Assembly (NCBI GenBank): GCA_963699105.1
Contig: CAVOTI010000005.1
Span: forward strand, 620,001-684,000
Direction: 5' to 3'
DNA from: Bog-756 sp963699105
Lineage (GTDB): Bacteria > Actinomycetota > Acidimicrobiia > Acidimicrobiales > RAAP-2
DNA: 64,000 bases
Shown here piece after piece: positions 16,169-25,417 of the stretch. The translations under genes were made by a program, and so were the position numbers. The number at the start of each line of letters is the position of its first letter. Within the stretch, counting starts at the first letter, position 1. The notes under the pieces were generated by a model. The model saw only the letters and a list, made by a program, of their open reading frames with translations. It was not told the origin of the DNA and made no database searches.

Positions 16169-17694
16169 CAGGTCCCGGCCTGTCCGGCCAGCCGCCGGGC
16201 CGGCCATTGGTCGCGGAGGGTCCGCCGCAGCACCTTGCCCGACGGCAGGCGGGGGATCTCGTCCACCGCCACCAGGTAGTGGACCCGCTTGTAGGTGGCC
16301 AGGGAGTCGGCCACCAGCTGCTGCAGCTCGCCGGTGGCCACCGGGAGGTCGGGGTCGAGGGCCACGGCCGCCGCCGGCACCTCGCCGGCCCGCTCGTCGG
16401 CCACCCCGAACACCGCGCAGTCGAGGACGGCCGGGTGACGGAGCAGCACCGCCTCCACCTCGGCCGGCGCCACCTGGAACCCGTTGACCTTGATCATCTC
16501 CTTGGACCGGTCGGTCAGATGGACCCATCCTTCCGGCTCCAGCCATCCCACGTCGCCGGTTCGGTACCAGCCGTCGGCGAAGGCGTCAGCCGAGGCTTCC
16601 TCGGGGAGGTAGCCGGCCATTACCGACCTGCTCATCACCTGGATCTCACCGATCTCCCCGGCCGGGAGCACCGTGCCGGTGTCCAGATCGGCGATCCGGA
16701 GCTCGACGCCGTCCGGCGGCAGTCCGGCCGAGTCCAGTCGCCAACGGTCGGGTCGGTCGACGGGATTGGCCGCGATGACCGGGACCTCGCTGGCCCCGTA
16801 GGCCGGGAGCCAACGCACCCCGGTGCGCTCGGTCACCACCTCGGCCACGCTCTCGGTCACCGGCGTGGCCCCCCACATGATGTAGCGGAGCGAGGACAGG
16901 TCGTGATCCTCGAGGTGGGGATGGTTGGCCAGGGCCAGGGCGATGGGGGCCACCGCCATCTCGAGGGTCATGCGCTCGGTGGCGATCCGATCCAGCACCT
17001 CGTCGAGGTCGAACCGCCGGTGCAGTCGGACGGTGGCCCCGGCCGACACCGCCGCCAACAGGTTCAACAGGCCGAGGATGTGGGAGGGAGGGGTGGCCAC
17101 CTGGAACCGGTCGCTCGGGCCGAGGCCGAGCACCGTGACCCAGTGGTCGGTGGCCAGACCGATCGAGCCATGGGTATGGCGCACCGCCTTGGGAAGACCG
17201 GTGGTTCCCGAGCTGAACACCAGGACGGCCTCGTCCCCGGAACGGGTGCCGGCGGCGGCCACGGGGGCCCGGCTGGGGCCGAACGGGTCGACGGACGGGT
17301 CGTCGAGGTCGGTGACCGCCCCCGCCCCCAGCCGCTCGACCAGGAGGGGCGAGGTGTCGCCGTCGGCCACGGCGTGCACCGGTCGGGTCAGGTCGAGGGC
17401 GTGACCGACCTCGGTCGACTTCCACGCCGGGCTGACCAGGACGGCCGCCCCTCCGAGCTTGCTGATGGCCTGGACGGCGACGAGGAACTCCACCCGGTTG
17501 GCCGTCATCACCGCCACCCGGTCACCGGTGCCGACTCCCCGGCCGGCCAGGTGGCGGGCCAAGGCGTTGCTCAGACCCTCGAGATCGGCGAACGACCAGG
17601 CCTCCCCTCCGCTCCGGACCGCCTGGCGATCCCCGAACCGGCTGGCGGCCCGCCGGAGGGCGTCGTGCATCAGGGCCGAGGCCATCGGAAACAT
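16168..17694 (-). CDS. Acyl-CoA ligase (AMP-forming)
   Basis: A 508-residue adenylate-forming enzyme. The P-loop SSGTTGLPKA is at about 161-170; later motifs include YRTGDVGWLEPEGWVHLTDR and the C-terminal PSGKVLRRTLRDQ with the catalytic Lys. It would activate a carboxylic acid to its CoA ester. It is the first gene of a coupled ligase-dehydrogenase-dehydrogenase set and is divergent from the dehydrogenase at 17750. ATG 17694 or ATG 17685 may be the start. The substrate cannot be read from the sequence. Confidence 0.93.
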   Translation of the reverse strand: MFPMASALMHDALRRAASRFGDRQAVRSGGEAWSFADLEGLSNALARHLAGRGVGTGDRVAVMTANRVEFLVAVQAISKLGGAAVLVSPAWKSTEVGHALDLTRPVHAVADGDTSPLLVERLGAGAVTDLDDPSVDPFGPSRAPVAAAGTRSGDEAVLVFSSGTTGLPKAVRHTHGSIGLATDHWVTVLGLGPSDRFQVATPPSHILGLLNLLAAVSAGATVRLHRRFDLDEVLDRIATERMTLEMAVAPIALALANHPHLEDHDLSSLRYIMWGATPVTESVAEVVTERTGVRWLPAYGASEVPVIAANPVDRPDRWRLDSAGLPPDGVELRIADLDTGTVLPAGEIGEIQVMSRSVMAGYLPEEASADAFADGWYRTGDVGWLEPEGWVHLTDRSKEMIKVNGFQVAPAEVEAVLLRHPAVLDCAVFGVADERAGEVPAAAVALDPDLPVATGELQQLVADSLATYKRVHYLVAVDEIPRLPSGKVLRRTLRDQWPARRLAGQAGT

Positions 17695-17749
17695 TCTTCT
17701 CTATTTTGAGATCGACCGTCAACAATTATCAGAGCTACACTTCTCCTCC

Positions 17750-18913
17750 GTGCAGACCGAGCCGACGGACGGCGCCACCAGCCCGGACGTCCGACAAGCC
17801 ATCATCGACACCGTTCGCACCTTCGTGGCCCGCGAGGTCACACCGGTGGCCTCCGCCCTCGAGCGCGAGGACCGGTTCCCCACCGACATCGTCGACCAGA
17901 TGCGTGGCCTCGGGCTCTTCGGCATCACCATCCCCGAGGTCTACGGAGGCCTCGGCCTCGATCTCCTGACCTACATCGGCGTCATCGAGGAGCTGGCCTA
18001 CGGATGGATGAGCCTGACCGGGGTGATCAACACCCACACCATGGCGGCCACCCTGCTCCTGACCCACGGCTCCGAGGCCCAGAAGCGCCGGTGGCTGCCG
18101 GCCATGGCCACCGGCCAGCGGCGGGGGGCCTTGTCGCTGTCGGAGCCCGACGCCGGCAGTGACACCCGCAATATCGCCTGCCGGGCCCAGCGGGACGGCG
18201 AGGAGTACGTCCTCAACGGCACCAAGGCATGGGTCACCAACGGTGAGCGCGCCGGTGTGGTGGCTCTGGCCGCCCGGACCGACGAGGGCATCTCGGCCTT
18301 CATCGTGGACAAGGAGCCCGGTCCCCGGTTCGAGGGGATCTCGGTCGGCAAGCACGTGGGCAAACTGGGCTACCGGGGGGTCGAGACGGTCGAGATGGCC
18401 TACACCGACCACCGGATCCCGGTGGCCAACCTCATCGGCCAGCCGGGCCGGGGCCTGGCCCAGATCCTCGGCGTCCTCGAAGTCGGCCGGATCAACATCG
18501 CCTCCCGGGCGGTGGGCGTGGCCCGGGCCGCCTTCGACGCCGCCCTCGCCTATGCCCGGCAACGGACCACCTTCGGCAAGCCCATCGCCGAGCACCAGGC
18601 CATCCAGCTCAAGCTGGCGGACATGGCCACCCGGCTGGAGGCGGCCCGGCTCCTCACGAAGAACGCCGCCGAGCGCAAGATGGCCGGACTGCGGTGCGAC
18701 GTCGAGGCCGGCATGGCCAAGCTGTTCGCCAGCGAGACGGCCTTGGAGCTGGCCACCGAGGCCATGCGCATCCACGGCGGGGTCGGCTACACCACCGACC
18801 TCCCCGTCGAGCGCTACTACCGCGACGCCCCGCTGATGGTCATCGGCGAGGGCACCAACGAGATCCAGCGGCTGGTCATCGCCCGCGGCCTGTTGGCCCG
18901 GTCTGAGCACTAG
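17750..18913 (+). CDS. Acyl-CoA dehydrogenase, canonical single-gene type
   Basis: A 387-residue enzyme with all the usual landmarks: LSLSEPDAGSDTRNI, GTKAWVTNGERAG, RTTFGKPIAEHQAIQ, MRIHGGVGYTTDLPVER and the C-terminal GEGTNEIQR. The Glu of EGT is the catalytic base in short/medium-chain enzymes, so unlike the paired dehydrogenases this one should work as a homotetramer. The start is GTG 17750, with no clear Shine-Dalgarno before it. It is divergent from the ligase, with 55 AT-rich bases between the two starts that must hold both promoters. Confidence 0.93.
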   Translation: MQTEPTDGATSPDVRQAIIDTVRTFVAREVTPVASALEREDRFPTDIVDQMRGLGLFGITIPEVYGGLGLDLLTYIGVIEELAYGWMSLTGVINTHTMAATLLLTHGSEAQKRRWLPAMATGQRRGALSLSEPDAGSDTRNIACRAQRDGEEYVLNGTKAWVTNGERAGVVALAARTDEGISAFIVDKEPGPRFEGISVGKHVGKLGYRGVETVEMAYTDHRIPVANLIGQPGRGLAQILGVLEVGRINIASRAVGVARAAFDAALAYARQRTTFGKPIAEHQAIQLKLADMATRLEAARLLTKNAAERKMAGLRCDVEAGMAKLFASETALELATEAMRIHGGVGYTTDLPVERYYRDAPLMVIGEGTNEIQRLVIARGLLARSEH

Positions 18914-18923
18914 GACGGCGGGT

Positions 18924-18947
18924 GCCGGCCGGCCCGCACCGGCCGGC
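18924..18947. terminator. Hairpin between convergent genes
   Basis: A 9-bp perfect stem (GCCGGCCGG, loop CCCGCA, CCGGCCGGC) lies between the stop of the plus-strand dehydrogenase (18913) and that of the minus-strand thioesterase (18953). It is placed to act in both directions. Confidence 0.6.
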
Positions 18948-18952
18948 CGGCG

Positions 18953-19823
18953 TCACAACCGGGCCGACACCGGACGGGCCTGGTCGGCCCGGCCGGGGGC
19001 GAAGGCCCGGATCATGCCGTCCTGGGTGAACGAGGCGATCAGGTCTCCCTGGACGGTGAACACCTGCCCCCGCACGTAGCTCATGCCCCGGCCGACCTGG
19101 GTGCTCTCGTGGCGGTAGAGCAGCCAGTCGGACCACTGCACCGGCTCGTGGAAGGTGATCGAGATGCCCATCACGCCGGTGGACACGGTGTCGTGGGCCA
19201 TGGCCGTGCCCACCCCCGGATGACCCCGCATGGTGGCCGAGATGGACAGGTGGCCGGTGAAGTGGGCCACCAGGGCCTTGGCCAGGTCGGCCCGGCCCGG
19301 GACGGGGTGGTAGCGGACCCAGGCGTCGATCAACGGGGGGCCGGTCTCGTCGGGGTCGTTGGGGTCGGTCATCCCGACCAGGCGTAGCTCGCGCCCGACC
19401 ATCGGCATCGAGTAGGGGACGGCATCGGCCGGCGACCCGACGTCGGGCATCGGATGGTGGTGGGCGATGAGGTCCTCCTGGTCGACATCCGACAGGACGG
19501 TGACCGACGCGCACCGGCGCCCGCTCTGGCTCACGGTGACCACGGCACTGGCGAAGGTCCGTCCGGCGTGGAGGACGTCGACGGCCAGCTCCAGGTCGTG
19601 TTCGCGTCCACCGCCCTGACGAAGACGGCGTGGGCCGTGCGCACCGAGTGACCCGGGAGGATTTGGCCGCGGCCACCACGGCCTGGGCCAGCAGCTGGCT
19701 CCCGTCGACCACCATCCGGGAACCTCCGTCGCTCGTTCCCCGATAGCGGTGCTCCCCCACCGCCTCCACGTCGAACACCGTCATCATGTTCTCGACGGTG
19801 GACACCGTCGGGTCACGACTCAC
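18953..19823 (-). pseudogene. Acyl-CoA thioesterase II (TesB-like), two frameshifts
   Basis: The reconstructed product is about 290 residues with the double hot-dog TesB pattern: the N-terminal part has MMTVFDVEAVGEHRYRG and GSQLLAQAVVAAAK, the middle has HAVFVRAVD and LAVDVLHAGRTFASAVVTVSQ, and the C-terminal part has HDTVSTGVMGISITFHEP and SYVRGQVF. These lie in three different frames; the breaks are near 19662 (by an AAA run) and 19604, each equal to one missing base. The GTG start at 19823 overlaps the upstream stop (GTGA). The enzyme would release free acids from CoA esters. It is dead as written, but could be intact if these are assembly errors. Confidence 0.8.
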
Positions 19824-20209
19824 CGGCCCGACACCGCCGGCGTGGCCACCCCGACCCGGAGATCGACGGCGTCCTGGAAGAAGGCGGCATGGCCTCTCAG
19901 CCTGGCCACTTCGGGGAACGGCTCCTGGTAGGACCAGATGTACACGTCTCCCTCGTCCCGGGGGAACCGGTGGTAGGTTGCCACACCCTTGAACGGACAG
20001 ACACTGGTGCGGTCGTCGGGAACGAAGAGCTCCATCCGGATGTCCTCGACGGGGAAGTAGAAGACCAGCCCGTGATCCTGCTCGTCGACCAGGAGACAAC
20101 GCTGGCTGTCGGCCAGGACCTGATCGCCCGCCGACGCCGTCACCCGGTTGCGTCGGGCCAAAATGTCGACCCGGTAGTCCGGTCGTCCTGCGAATGCCGA
20201 CTGGTCCAC
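19820..20209 (-). CDS. DUF427 domain protein
   Basis: A 129-residue protein starting at GTG 20209 behind GGGAGGAG. DRTSVCPFKGVATYHRF, VYIWSYQEPFPEVA and HAAFFQDAVDLRV match the DUF427 family, whose role is unknown. Its stop overlaps the thioesterase start by four bases (GTGA), so the two are translationally coupled. It is divergent from the small monooxygenase-like gene at 20309. Confidence 0.85.
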   Translation of the reverse strand: MDQSAFAGRPDYRVDILARRNRVTASAGDQVLADSQRCLLVDEQDHGLVFYFPVEDIRMELFVPDDRTSVCPFKGVATYHRFPRDEGDVYIWSYQEPFPEVARLRGHAAFFQDAVDLRVGVATPAVSGR

Positions 20210-20308
20210 GGTGGCTCCTCCCGGGCACGGGGCCCCGGCCATCCGTGCTATCCAGGGTTTGTACCACCAATGGGAGACGACACTCCACTCATGGACAGGA
20301 GGACCGCG

Positions 20309-20608
20309 GTGATCATCGTTGCCGGATACTTCGACGTGGCCGAGGACGATCGTCGGGCCTACCTGGACTCCAAAGCGGCCCAGGCGGCCCGCACCCTGGT
20401 CGAGACCGGCTGCCGCCAATACGCATTTTCGGCCGACGATGCCGACGCCGGGCGGGTGCGCCTGTTCGAATTGTGGGACTCCATGCCCGACCTGCAGGCC
20501 CACATGGCCGACCTGAGGGCGGCAGCTCCCGATCCCTCCCCCGTCGCCGTCCTTTCCTCCGACATCCAGGTGTTCGAGGCCACGCCGACGCGCCTGCCCC
20601 CGACCTAA
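20309..20608 (+). CDS. ABM-domain putative quinol monooxygenase
   Basis: A 99-residue ferredoxin-like-fold protein of the antibiotic-biosynthesis-monooxygenase type (GYFDVAEDDRRAYL, FELWDSMPDLQAHM). GTG 20309 is preferred because AGGAGG sits six bases before it; ATG 20270 and ATG 20291 are in frame but lack a ribosome-binding site. Family members oxidise quinols or act as small detoxifying oxygenases without cofactor. No operon partner is evident. Confidence 0.75.
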   Translation: MIIVAGYFDVAEDDRRAYLDSKAAQAARTLVETGCRQYAFSADDADAGRVRLFELWDSMPDLQAHMADLRAAAPDPSPVAVLSSDIQVFEATPTRLPPT

Positions 20609-20618
20609 CCGACCCCCG

Positions 20619-20828
20619 TCACCTGATGGCGGGATCGTGGTACCAGGGCGGCAGGGGCGGCATGGAGATCGGGGTGGCGCAGCCGGGACACTCCAACTGG
20701 GCACCCGGGTGATACGTGACGTCCAATGGTCCCTCGCAGGCCACGCAGCGGAAGGTGGCCCGTCGCCCCGGGGTCGGCCAGGTGCGCCCGGTGTCACCCG
20801 AATCGCCCAGTCGGATCAGTCTGGCCAT
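20619..20828 (-). CDS. Small zinc-ribbon protein
   Basis: A 69-residue protein with two CxxC knuckles (CVAC at 28-31, CPGC at 47-50), enough to bind one zinc. The C-terminus is Pro-rich (MPPLPPWYHDPAIR). Start ATG 20828; a longer frame to 20855 also exists. Function unknown; such ribbons mediate protein or nucleic-acid contacts. It is convergent with the ABM gene, with 10 bases between the stops. Confidence 0.6.
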   Translation of the reverse strand: MARLIRLGDSGDTGRTWPTPGRRATFRCVACEGPLDVTYHPGAQLECPGCATPISMPPLPPWYHDPAIR

Positions 20829-21074
20829 GACCCGACAACCCTCCCGGCTGACCACGCCCCCCTGCTCATCGGCCCGGCCCGACCGACATGAGGACTACGG
20901 CGCCGGCACATGCCCCGCGTCTCCGGCATCACTACTCGTTCGGCACCCGGCGTCCACCTGCTTCGCCTCCCCTCTCCCATCATGTTGGCTCCGAGCATCG
21001 ACGGCGGCAACGACCCGCGCCGGCTTTTACCGGGTTTTTTACAGAGCGACGGACACCACGGGGCACGAGGGACG

Positions 21075-22301
21075 TCACGGCGTCGGGGTCCTCCGGTCGG
21101 CCAGCTCACCGAGCACCTCGTCGGTGTGCTGTCCCAGCGCCGGCACCGCCGCGTACCGGCGGGCGGGCACGTCCGAGAAGCTCACCGGCCCGTTGACCGA
21201 ACGCTGCACCGTGCCGGGGCCAGCGCCGGTACCGGCGCCGGTAGCGGTGGCCTCGATCTCGGCGATCCCGTCGTTGGCCAACAGTTGCGGGTCGGTGACG
21301 ACGTCCGCCGGCGTCTGCGCCGGGGCCCACCACACACCCTCCCGGTCGAACCGGTCGGCCCAGAAGTCCAGAGGATGCTCGGCGAAGATCCCGTCCAGTA
21401 TGGCGATGACCTCGCGGCGGTGGCGGCGGATGGCCGAGGCGTCGGCAAAGCGCGGGTCGTCGAGCAGTTCGGGATGGCCGAGGGCCCGGCACACGGTGGC
21501 GATGTGGCGGGCCGCCTCGAGCCCGGTCAAGAAGAACCATCGGCCGTCACCGGCCCGGTAGGGGTTCATCAACGGCGCCTGGTTCCGGTCCCGCGCCTCG
21601 GCCCGGGCCACCTTGCCCAGAGTCATCTGCAGCCCCAGGTCCCAACCCAGCGCGTAGGTGCCGGTGCGCAACAGGGACACCTCGACCACCCGGCCCCGTC
21701 CGGTGGCCCGCTGTTCCATCACCCCGGCCAGCAGGCCGGCCAGGGTGGCCAGACCGGTGATGTGGTCACCGATGCCCCCCCGGGCGTTGAGGGGATTGCC
21801 CACCGAGTCGGCCATCTGCACCGACAGGCCGGAACGGGCCCAGAACGCCCCGATGTCATAGGTGGGACGGTCCCGATCCTCGCCCCGGAGCCCATAGCCG
21901 CTGACACTGCAGTAGACCAGCCGGGGGTGACGGGCCACGGTGGCCTCGGGCCCGAGGCCCAGCCCGTCGAGGGAGTCGGGGCGGAGGTTGCTCACGAAGA
22001 CGTCGGCCGTGGCCAACAGGTCCTCCAGGTGCTGACGGTCCTCGGGCTGGCGCAGGTTGAGCACCACACTCCGTTTTCCCCGGTTGTCGAGGGCGAAGGC
22101 CGGATTGGGCATGTCGCTGTCGATGCCCAGCGAACCGAACACCTGTCGCATCGGGTCACCGGCCGGCGCCTCGACCTTGATGACATCGGCTCCCCAGTCG
22201 GCCAGGAGGGCGGCCGCCGACGGGGCGGCCACCCACACCCCCATCTCCACCACCCGCAGGCCGGCCAGGGCGGTGAGCCCCGGGGCGGTGTCGCCGCTCA
22301 C
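21075..22301 (-). CDS. CaiB/BaiF (family III) CoA-transferase 1
   Basis: A 408-residue enzyme. LRVVEMGVWVAAPSAAALLADWGADVIKVE at the N-terminus, SNLRPDSLDGLGLGP and SVSGYGLRGED are hallmark segments. The Asp of GGIGDHITGL is at the place of the aspartate that carries the CoA thioester intermediate. It moves CoA between carboxylates; the acid pair is unknown. Start GTG 22301 overlaps the ligase stop (GTGA), so this is the third gene of the coupled amidohydrolase-ligase-transferase unit. Confidence 0.92.
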   Translation of the reverse strand: MSGDTAPGLTALAGLRVVEMGVWVAAPSAAALLADWGADVIKVEAPAGDPMRQVFGSLGIDSDMPNPAFALDNRGKRSVVLNLRQPEDRQHLEDLLATADVFVSNLRPDSLDGLGLGPEATVARHPRLVYCSVSGYGLRGEDRDRPTYDIGAFWARSGLSVQMADSVGNPLNARGGIGDHITGLATLAGLLAGVMEQRATGRGRVVEVSLLRTGTYALGWDLGLQMTLGKVARAEARDRNQAPLMNPYRAGDGRWFFLTGLEAARHIATVCRALGHPELLDDPRFADASAIRRHRREVIAILDGIFAEHPLDFWADRFDREGVWWAPAQTPADVVTDPQLLANDGIAEIEATATGAGTGAGPGTVQRSVNGPVSFSDVPARRYAAVPALGQHTDEVLGELADRRTPTP

Positions 22302-23896
22302 GTCGTCACCGGCGGCCGGCGGTCCCCGGCCCGTTGTCGGAGGACGTCCTTCATCACCTTGCCGGTGGCGTTGACCGGGAGCTCGTCGACCAGCTCCACC
22401 ACCCGCGGGACCTTGTAGTTGGCCATCTGGTCCCGGCACCAGGCGATGATGTCGGACGCCGACCCGCCTCCCGTCCGCGTCACCACGAAGGCCATGCCGA
22501 CCTCGCCCAGACGCTGGTCGGGAATGCCGATCACCGCCGCCTGGACGATGTCGGGGTGGCGCAGGAGGAAGTTCTCTATCTCGGCGGGATAGGCGTTGAA
22601 GCCACCGACGATGTACATGTCCTTCACCCGTCCGACGATGCGCAGGTAGCCGGCATCGTCGACCACACCGATGTCACCGGTCCGCAACCATCCCTCGGGG
22701 GACAGGGCCCGTTCGGTGGCCCCGGGGTCGTCGAGGTAGCCGGCCATCACGCTCCCTCCTCGCAGGACCACCTCGCCCGGGCTTCCGGCCGGCACGTCGC
22801 CGGCGTCGCCCACGATGCGGAGCTCGAATCCCGGCCGGGGTCGGCCCACGGTGGTGGCGATGGTCTCGGGGTCGTCTCCCGGCGAGGTGGCGGCGGCCGT
22901 GCCCGCCTCGGTGAGCCCGTAGCCGGTGACCACGGTGGAGAAGGGCAGCTCGTCGTGGAGGCGGCGGACCAGCTCCACCGGGATGTCGGCGGCCCCGGTG
23001 ACGGCCACCCGCAGCGAGGACAGCCGGTGCTGGGCCCGGCGGGGATGGTCGAGGATCGACTGGTAGAGGGTGGGCGGCCCGGGCAGCACCGTCACCTGCT
23101 CCTGGTCGACCCGGCCGAGGATGCGGTCCACGTCGAACACCGGCTCGGGCAGCATGGTGGCCCCGCTGGCCACACAGGCCAGGATCCCCGCCTTCAGGCC
23201 GAACATGTGGAAGTACGGGTTCACCATGAGGTAACGGTCGTCGACGCCCAGCCCGGTCATGGCCACCCAGTCGGTGGCCACGCCCAGGGTGCGGCCGTGG
23301 GTCATGACCACACCCTTGGGCACCCCCGTCGTCCCCGAGGTGAACAGGATGTCCGACAGGTCGTCGGTCCCGAGTCGAGCCGACCGCCGATCGACCTCGG
23401 CCCGACCGGCCCGACCGGCCCGGCCCATGAACCCGGCCCACGACTCGGCGTCGGGCGGCACCGGGCCGGCCGCCACCACCACCGTGTCGAGGTCGGGTAG
23501 ATCGGTACCGGTGCCGTCCAGCATGGCCAGATGGTCGGTCCCCACGAAGTCGGTCACGGTGACCAGGGTCCGGACGCGGCTGCGGGACAGGATGTCGGCC
23601 GCCTCGCCCCCTTTGAAGCGGGTGTTCACCGGCACCAGCACCGCGCCCGCCTGCCACAGGCCCAGCACCGACACCACCCACTGGACGCTGTTGAAGGCCC
23701 AGATCCCCACCCGGTCGCCCGGTTCGACGCCCGAGGCCACCAGGGCGGCGCCGAAGGTCCTGGCCTCGTCGAAGAGCTCGGCCCAGGTGAGCCGGACGCT
23801 CCCGTCCTCGACGGCCACCCGGTGGGCGAACCGGTGGGCGGCCGCCGCCACCACCGCCGGGACCGTCGTCCCCCCGGCGTCGACAGCCGCCTTCAT
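22298..23896 (-). CDS. Acyl-CoA ligase (AMP-forming), FadD3/FadD-like
   Basis: A 532-residue adenylate-forming ligase. LFTSGTTGVPKGVVMTHGR is the P-loop, VVTGYGLTEAGT the A5 region, WLRTGDIGVVDDAGYLRIVGR the hinge region, and NATGKVMKDVLRQ carries the catalytic Lys. Start ATG 23896 overlaps the amidohydrolase stop (ATGA). It resembles FadD3-type ligases that activate ring-derived acids, but the substrate is not determinable here. Confidence 0.92.
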   Translation of the reverse strand: MKAAVDAGGTTVPAVVAAAAHRFAHRVAVEDGSVRLTWAELFDEARTFGAALVASGVEPGDRVGIWAFNSVQWVVSVLGLWQAGAVLVPVNTRFKGGEAADILSRSRVRTLVTVTDFVGTDHLAMLDGTGTDLPDLDTVVVAAGPVPPDAESWAGFMGRAGRAGRAEVDRRSARLGTDDLSDILFTSGTTGVPKGVVMTHGRTLGVATDWVAMTGLGVDDRYLMVNPYFHMFGLKAGILACVASGATMLPEPVFDVDRILGRVDQEQVTVLPGPPTLYQSILDHPRRAQHRLSSLRVAVTGAADIPVELVRRLHDELPFSTVVTGYGLTEAGTAAATSPGDDPETIATTVGRPRPGFELRIVGDAGDVPAGSPGEVVLRGGSVMAGYLDDPGATERALSPEGWLRTGDIGVVDDAGYLRIVGRVKDMYIVGGFNAYPAEIENFLLRHPDIVQAAVIGIPDQRLGEVGMAFVVTRTGGGSASDIIAWCRDQMANYKVPRVVELVDELPVNATGKVMKDVLRQRAGDRRPPVTT

Positions 23897-25089
23897 CGGG
23901 TGACGAGGTCGGCCACGTTCATCAGGCCGGCCAGGTTGCCTCCCATGATCTTGGCCACCGACTCCTCGTCCAGGCCGGCCAGCTCGTCGATGTAGCTGAC
24001 CGGGTCGGCCAGCCCCTCGGGGTGGGGGTAGTCGGACCCGAACAGCACGTGGTCCACCCCGATCAGCTCGGCCAGGGCTCCGAGATCCTCCTCCCAGAAG
24101 GGGCTGATGAAGATGTTGCGCTTGATGACGGCCACCGGGTCCTCCAAAAAGTCCTGGGGCATCTTCTTGTACAGGTCGGCCATGTTCTTCAGCAGCGGCT
24201 CGACCCAGCTGCTCCCGTTCTCCACCACCGCCACTTTGAGGTCGGGGAATCGCGACAGTGCCCCGTGGCAGACGAGAGCCGACACCGCGTCCTCCACCGG
24301 TCGCCACGCCGACAGCATCCGGAAGGCCTGGGGTTGGAACGGCAGCATCTCGCTGTCGCTGCCCATCCAGTCGTTGGCGTAGCGCTCGTAGCCGCTGTCC
24401 GAGGAGTGCATGGCCACCAGCACGTCGTGGTCCACTACCTTCTGCCAGAACGGGTCGAACTCCTCCAGGCCGAACGAGCGCGGCCCCCGGAAACCGGCCA
24501 CCGGGGCCGGTCGGATGAGCACGACGCGGGCTCCCCGCTCCACCACCCACTCGAGCTCCTCGATGGCCCGGTCCACGATGGGCAGGGTGATGACCGGCGT
24601 GGTGAAGATCCGTCCCTCGTAGTCGAAGGTCCACGTCTCGTGGAGCCACTGGTTGAGAGCATGGATGGCGGCGTGGGTGAGCTCGGGATCGTCCCGCATC
24701 CGCTCCTCGACCAGGCTGGCCAGGGTGGGGAACATGAGAGCCCGGTCGATCCCCTGTTCGTCCATCAGCCGGAGCCGGGCCCCCGGCTCCCGGAAGGCGG
24801 GAATCGACTTCATGGGCTCCCCGAAGATCTCCCGCCGGCTCTTGCCGTCGGGATTGCCGAAGCGGAAGTAGTCCTCTTGGGCCCCCGGACGGGCCACCAC
24901 GTCGAAGGTGGGATTGGGGATGTACTCGCTGATGCGACCGCGGATGACGATCTTGGTCCGGCCGTGCAGGTCGACGTAGTCGATGGCCCCCCGGTACCGG
25001 TCGGGCAGGAACTTGGTCAACGCCTCCCGGGTCTCGTAGAGATGGTTGTCCGCATCGAACAGGGCGACGCCCGGCGCTGGATTCGACAT
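23893..25089 (-). CDS. Amidohydrolase family 2 protein 1
   Basis: A 398-residue TIM-barrel hydrolase. FDADNHLYETREAL near the start, DRALMFPTLASLVEERM, VLVAMHSSD and VLFGSDYPHPEG near the C-terminus match the amidohydrolase-2/ACMSD-like family, where a late Asp is catalytic (GSDYPHPE). Members hydrolyse or decarboxylate aromatic or cyclic acids. Start ATG 25089 follows GAGGAGG. It is first in an overlapping three-gene unit with a ligase and a CoA-transferase, and divergent from the P450 at 25418. Confidence 0.9.
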   Translation of the reverse strand: MSNPAPGVALFDADNHLYETREALTKFLPDRYRGAIDYVDLHGRTKIVIRGRISEYIPNPTFDVVARPGAQEDYFRFGNPDGKSRREIFGEPMKSIPAFREPGARLRLMDEQGIDRALMFPTLASLVEERMRDDPELTHAAIHALNQWLHETWTFDYEGRIFTTPVITLPIVDRAIEELEWVVERGARVVLIRPAPVAGFRGPRSFGLEEFDPFWQKVVDHDVLVAMHSSDSGYERYANDWMGSDSEMLPFQPQAFRMLSAWRPVEDAVSALVCHGALSRFPDLKVAVVENGSSWVEPLLKNMADLYKKMPQDFLEDPVAVIKRNIFISPFWEEDLGALAELIGVDHVLFGSDYPHPEGLADPVSYIDELAGLDEESVAKIMGGNLAGLMNVADLVTR

Positions 25090-25417
25090 GACTCCTCCTC
25101 GAGGACCGTCCCCCACGGGAGGGGGATCCCGAACATGTGAGAATGCTATTTTGCAGTTTGGAGAGTAGCGTTTCTCCAAGGACGATGCTACCCGCCACCC
25201 TACGACGGGTCGGGTGCCCATGCCTGGGGGACCGATGGCGGTCCTCCGTCCCCCGCCCGGGCCCGGGCGCCTCCTCCCGGCCGACGGCCGGGCTCCCCCC
25301 GCCCACGGACGGCCCGTCCGAGAACGCTCTTCTTGCTTCTGTGCCATGCTGGTTTTGTCCATTCGAACGGCGTCGGACCGCGGTCCGACGACCGTGCCAC
25401 ACGAGATGGGGATTGAC
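25090..25417. promoter_or_regulatory. Divergent promoter region between amidohydrolase and P450
   Basis: This 328-base gap has no credible gene. Its left third is AT-rich (25136-25175) and holds, read on the minus strand, CTGCAAAATAGCATTCTC, which matches elements upstream of two other minus-strand catabolic genes (13942-13962 and 33509-33534). The right part is GC-rich without obvious signals. It should contain promoters for both flanking units. Confidence 0.5.
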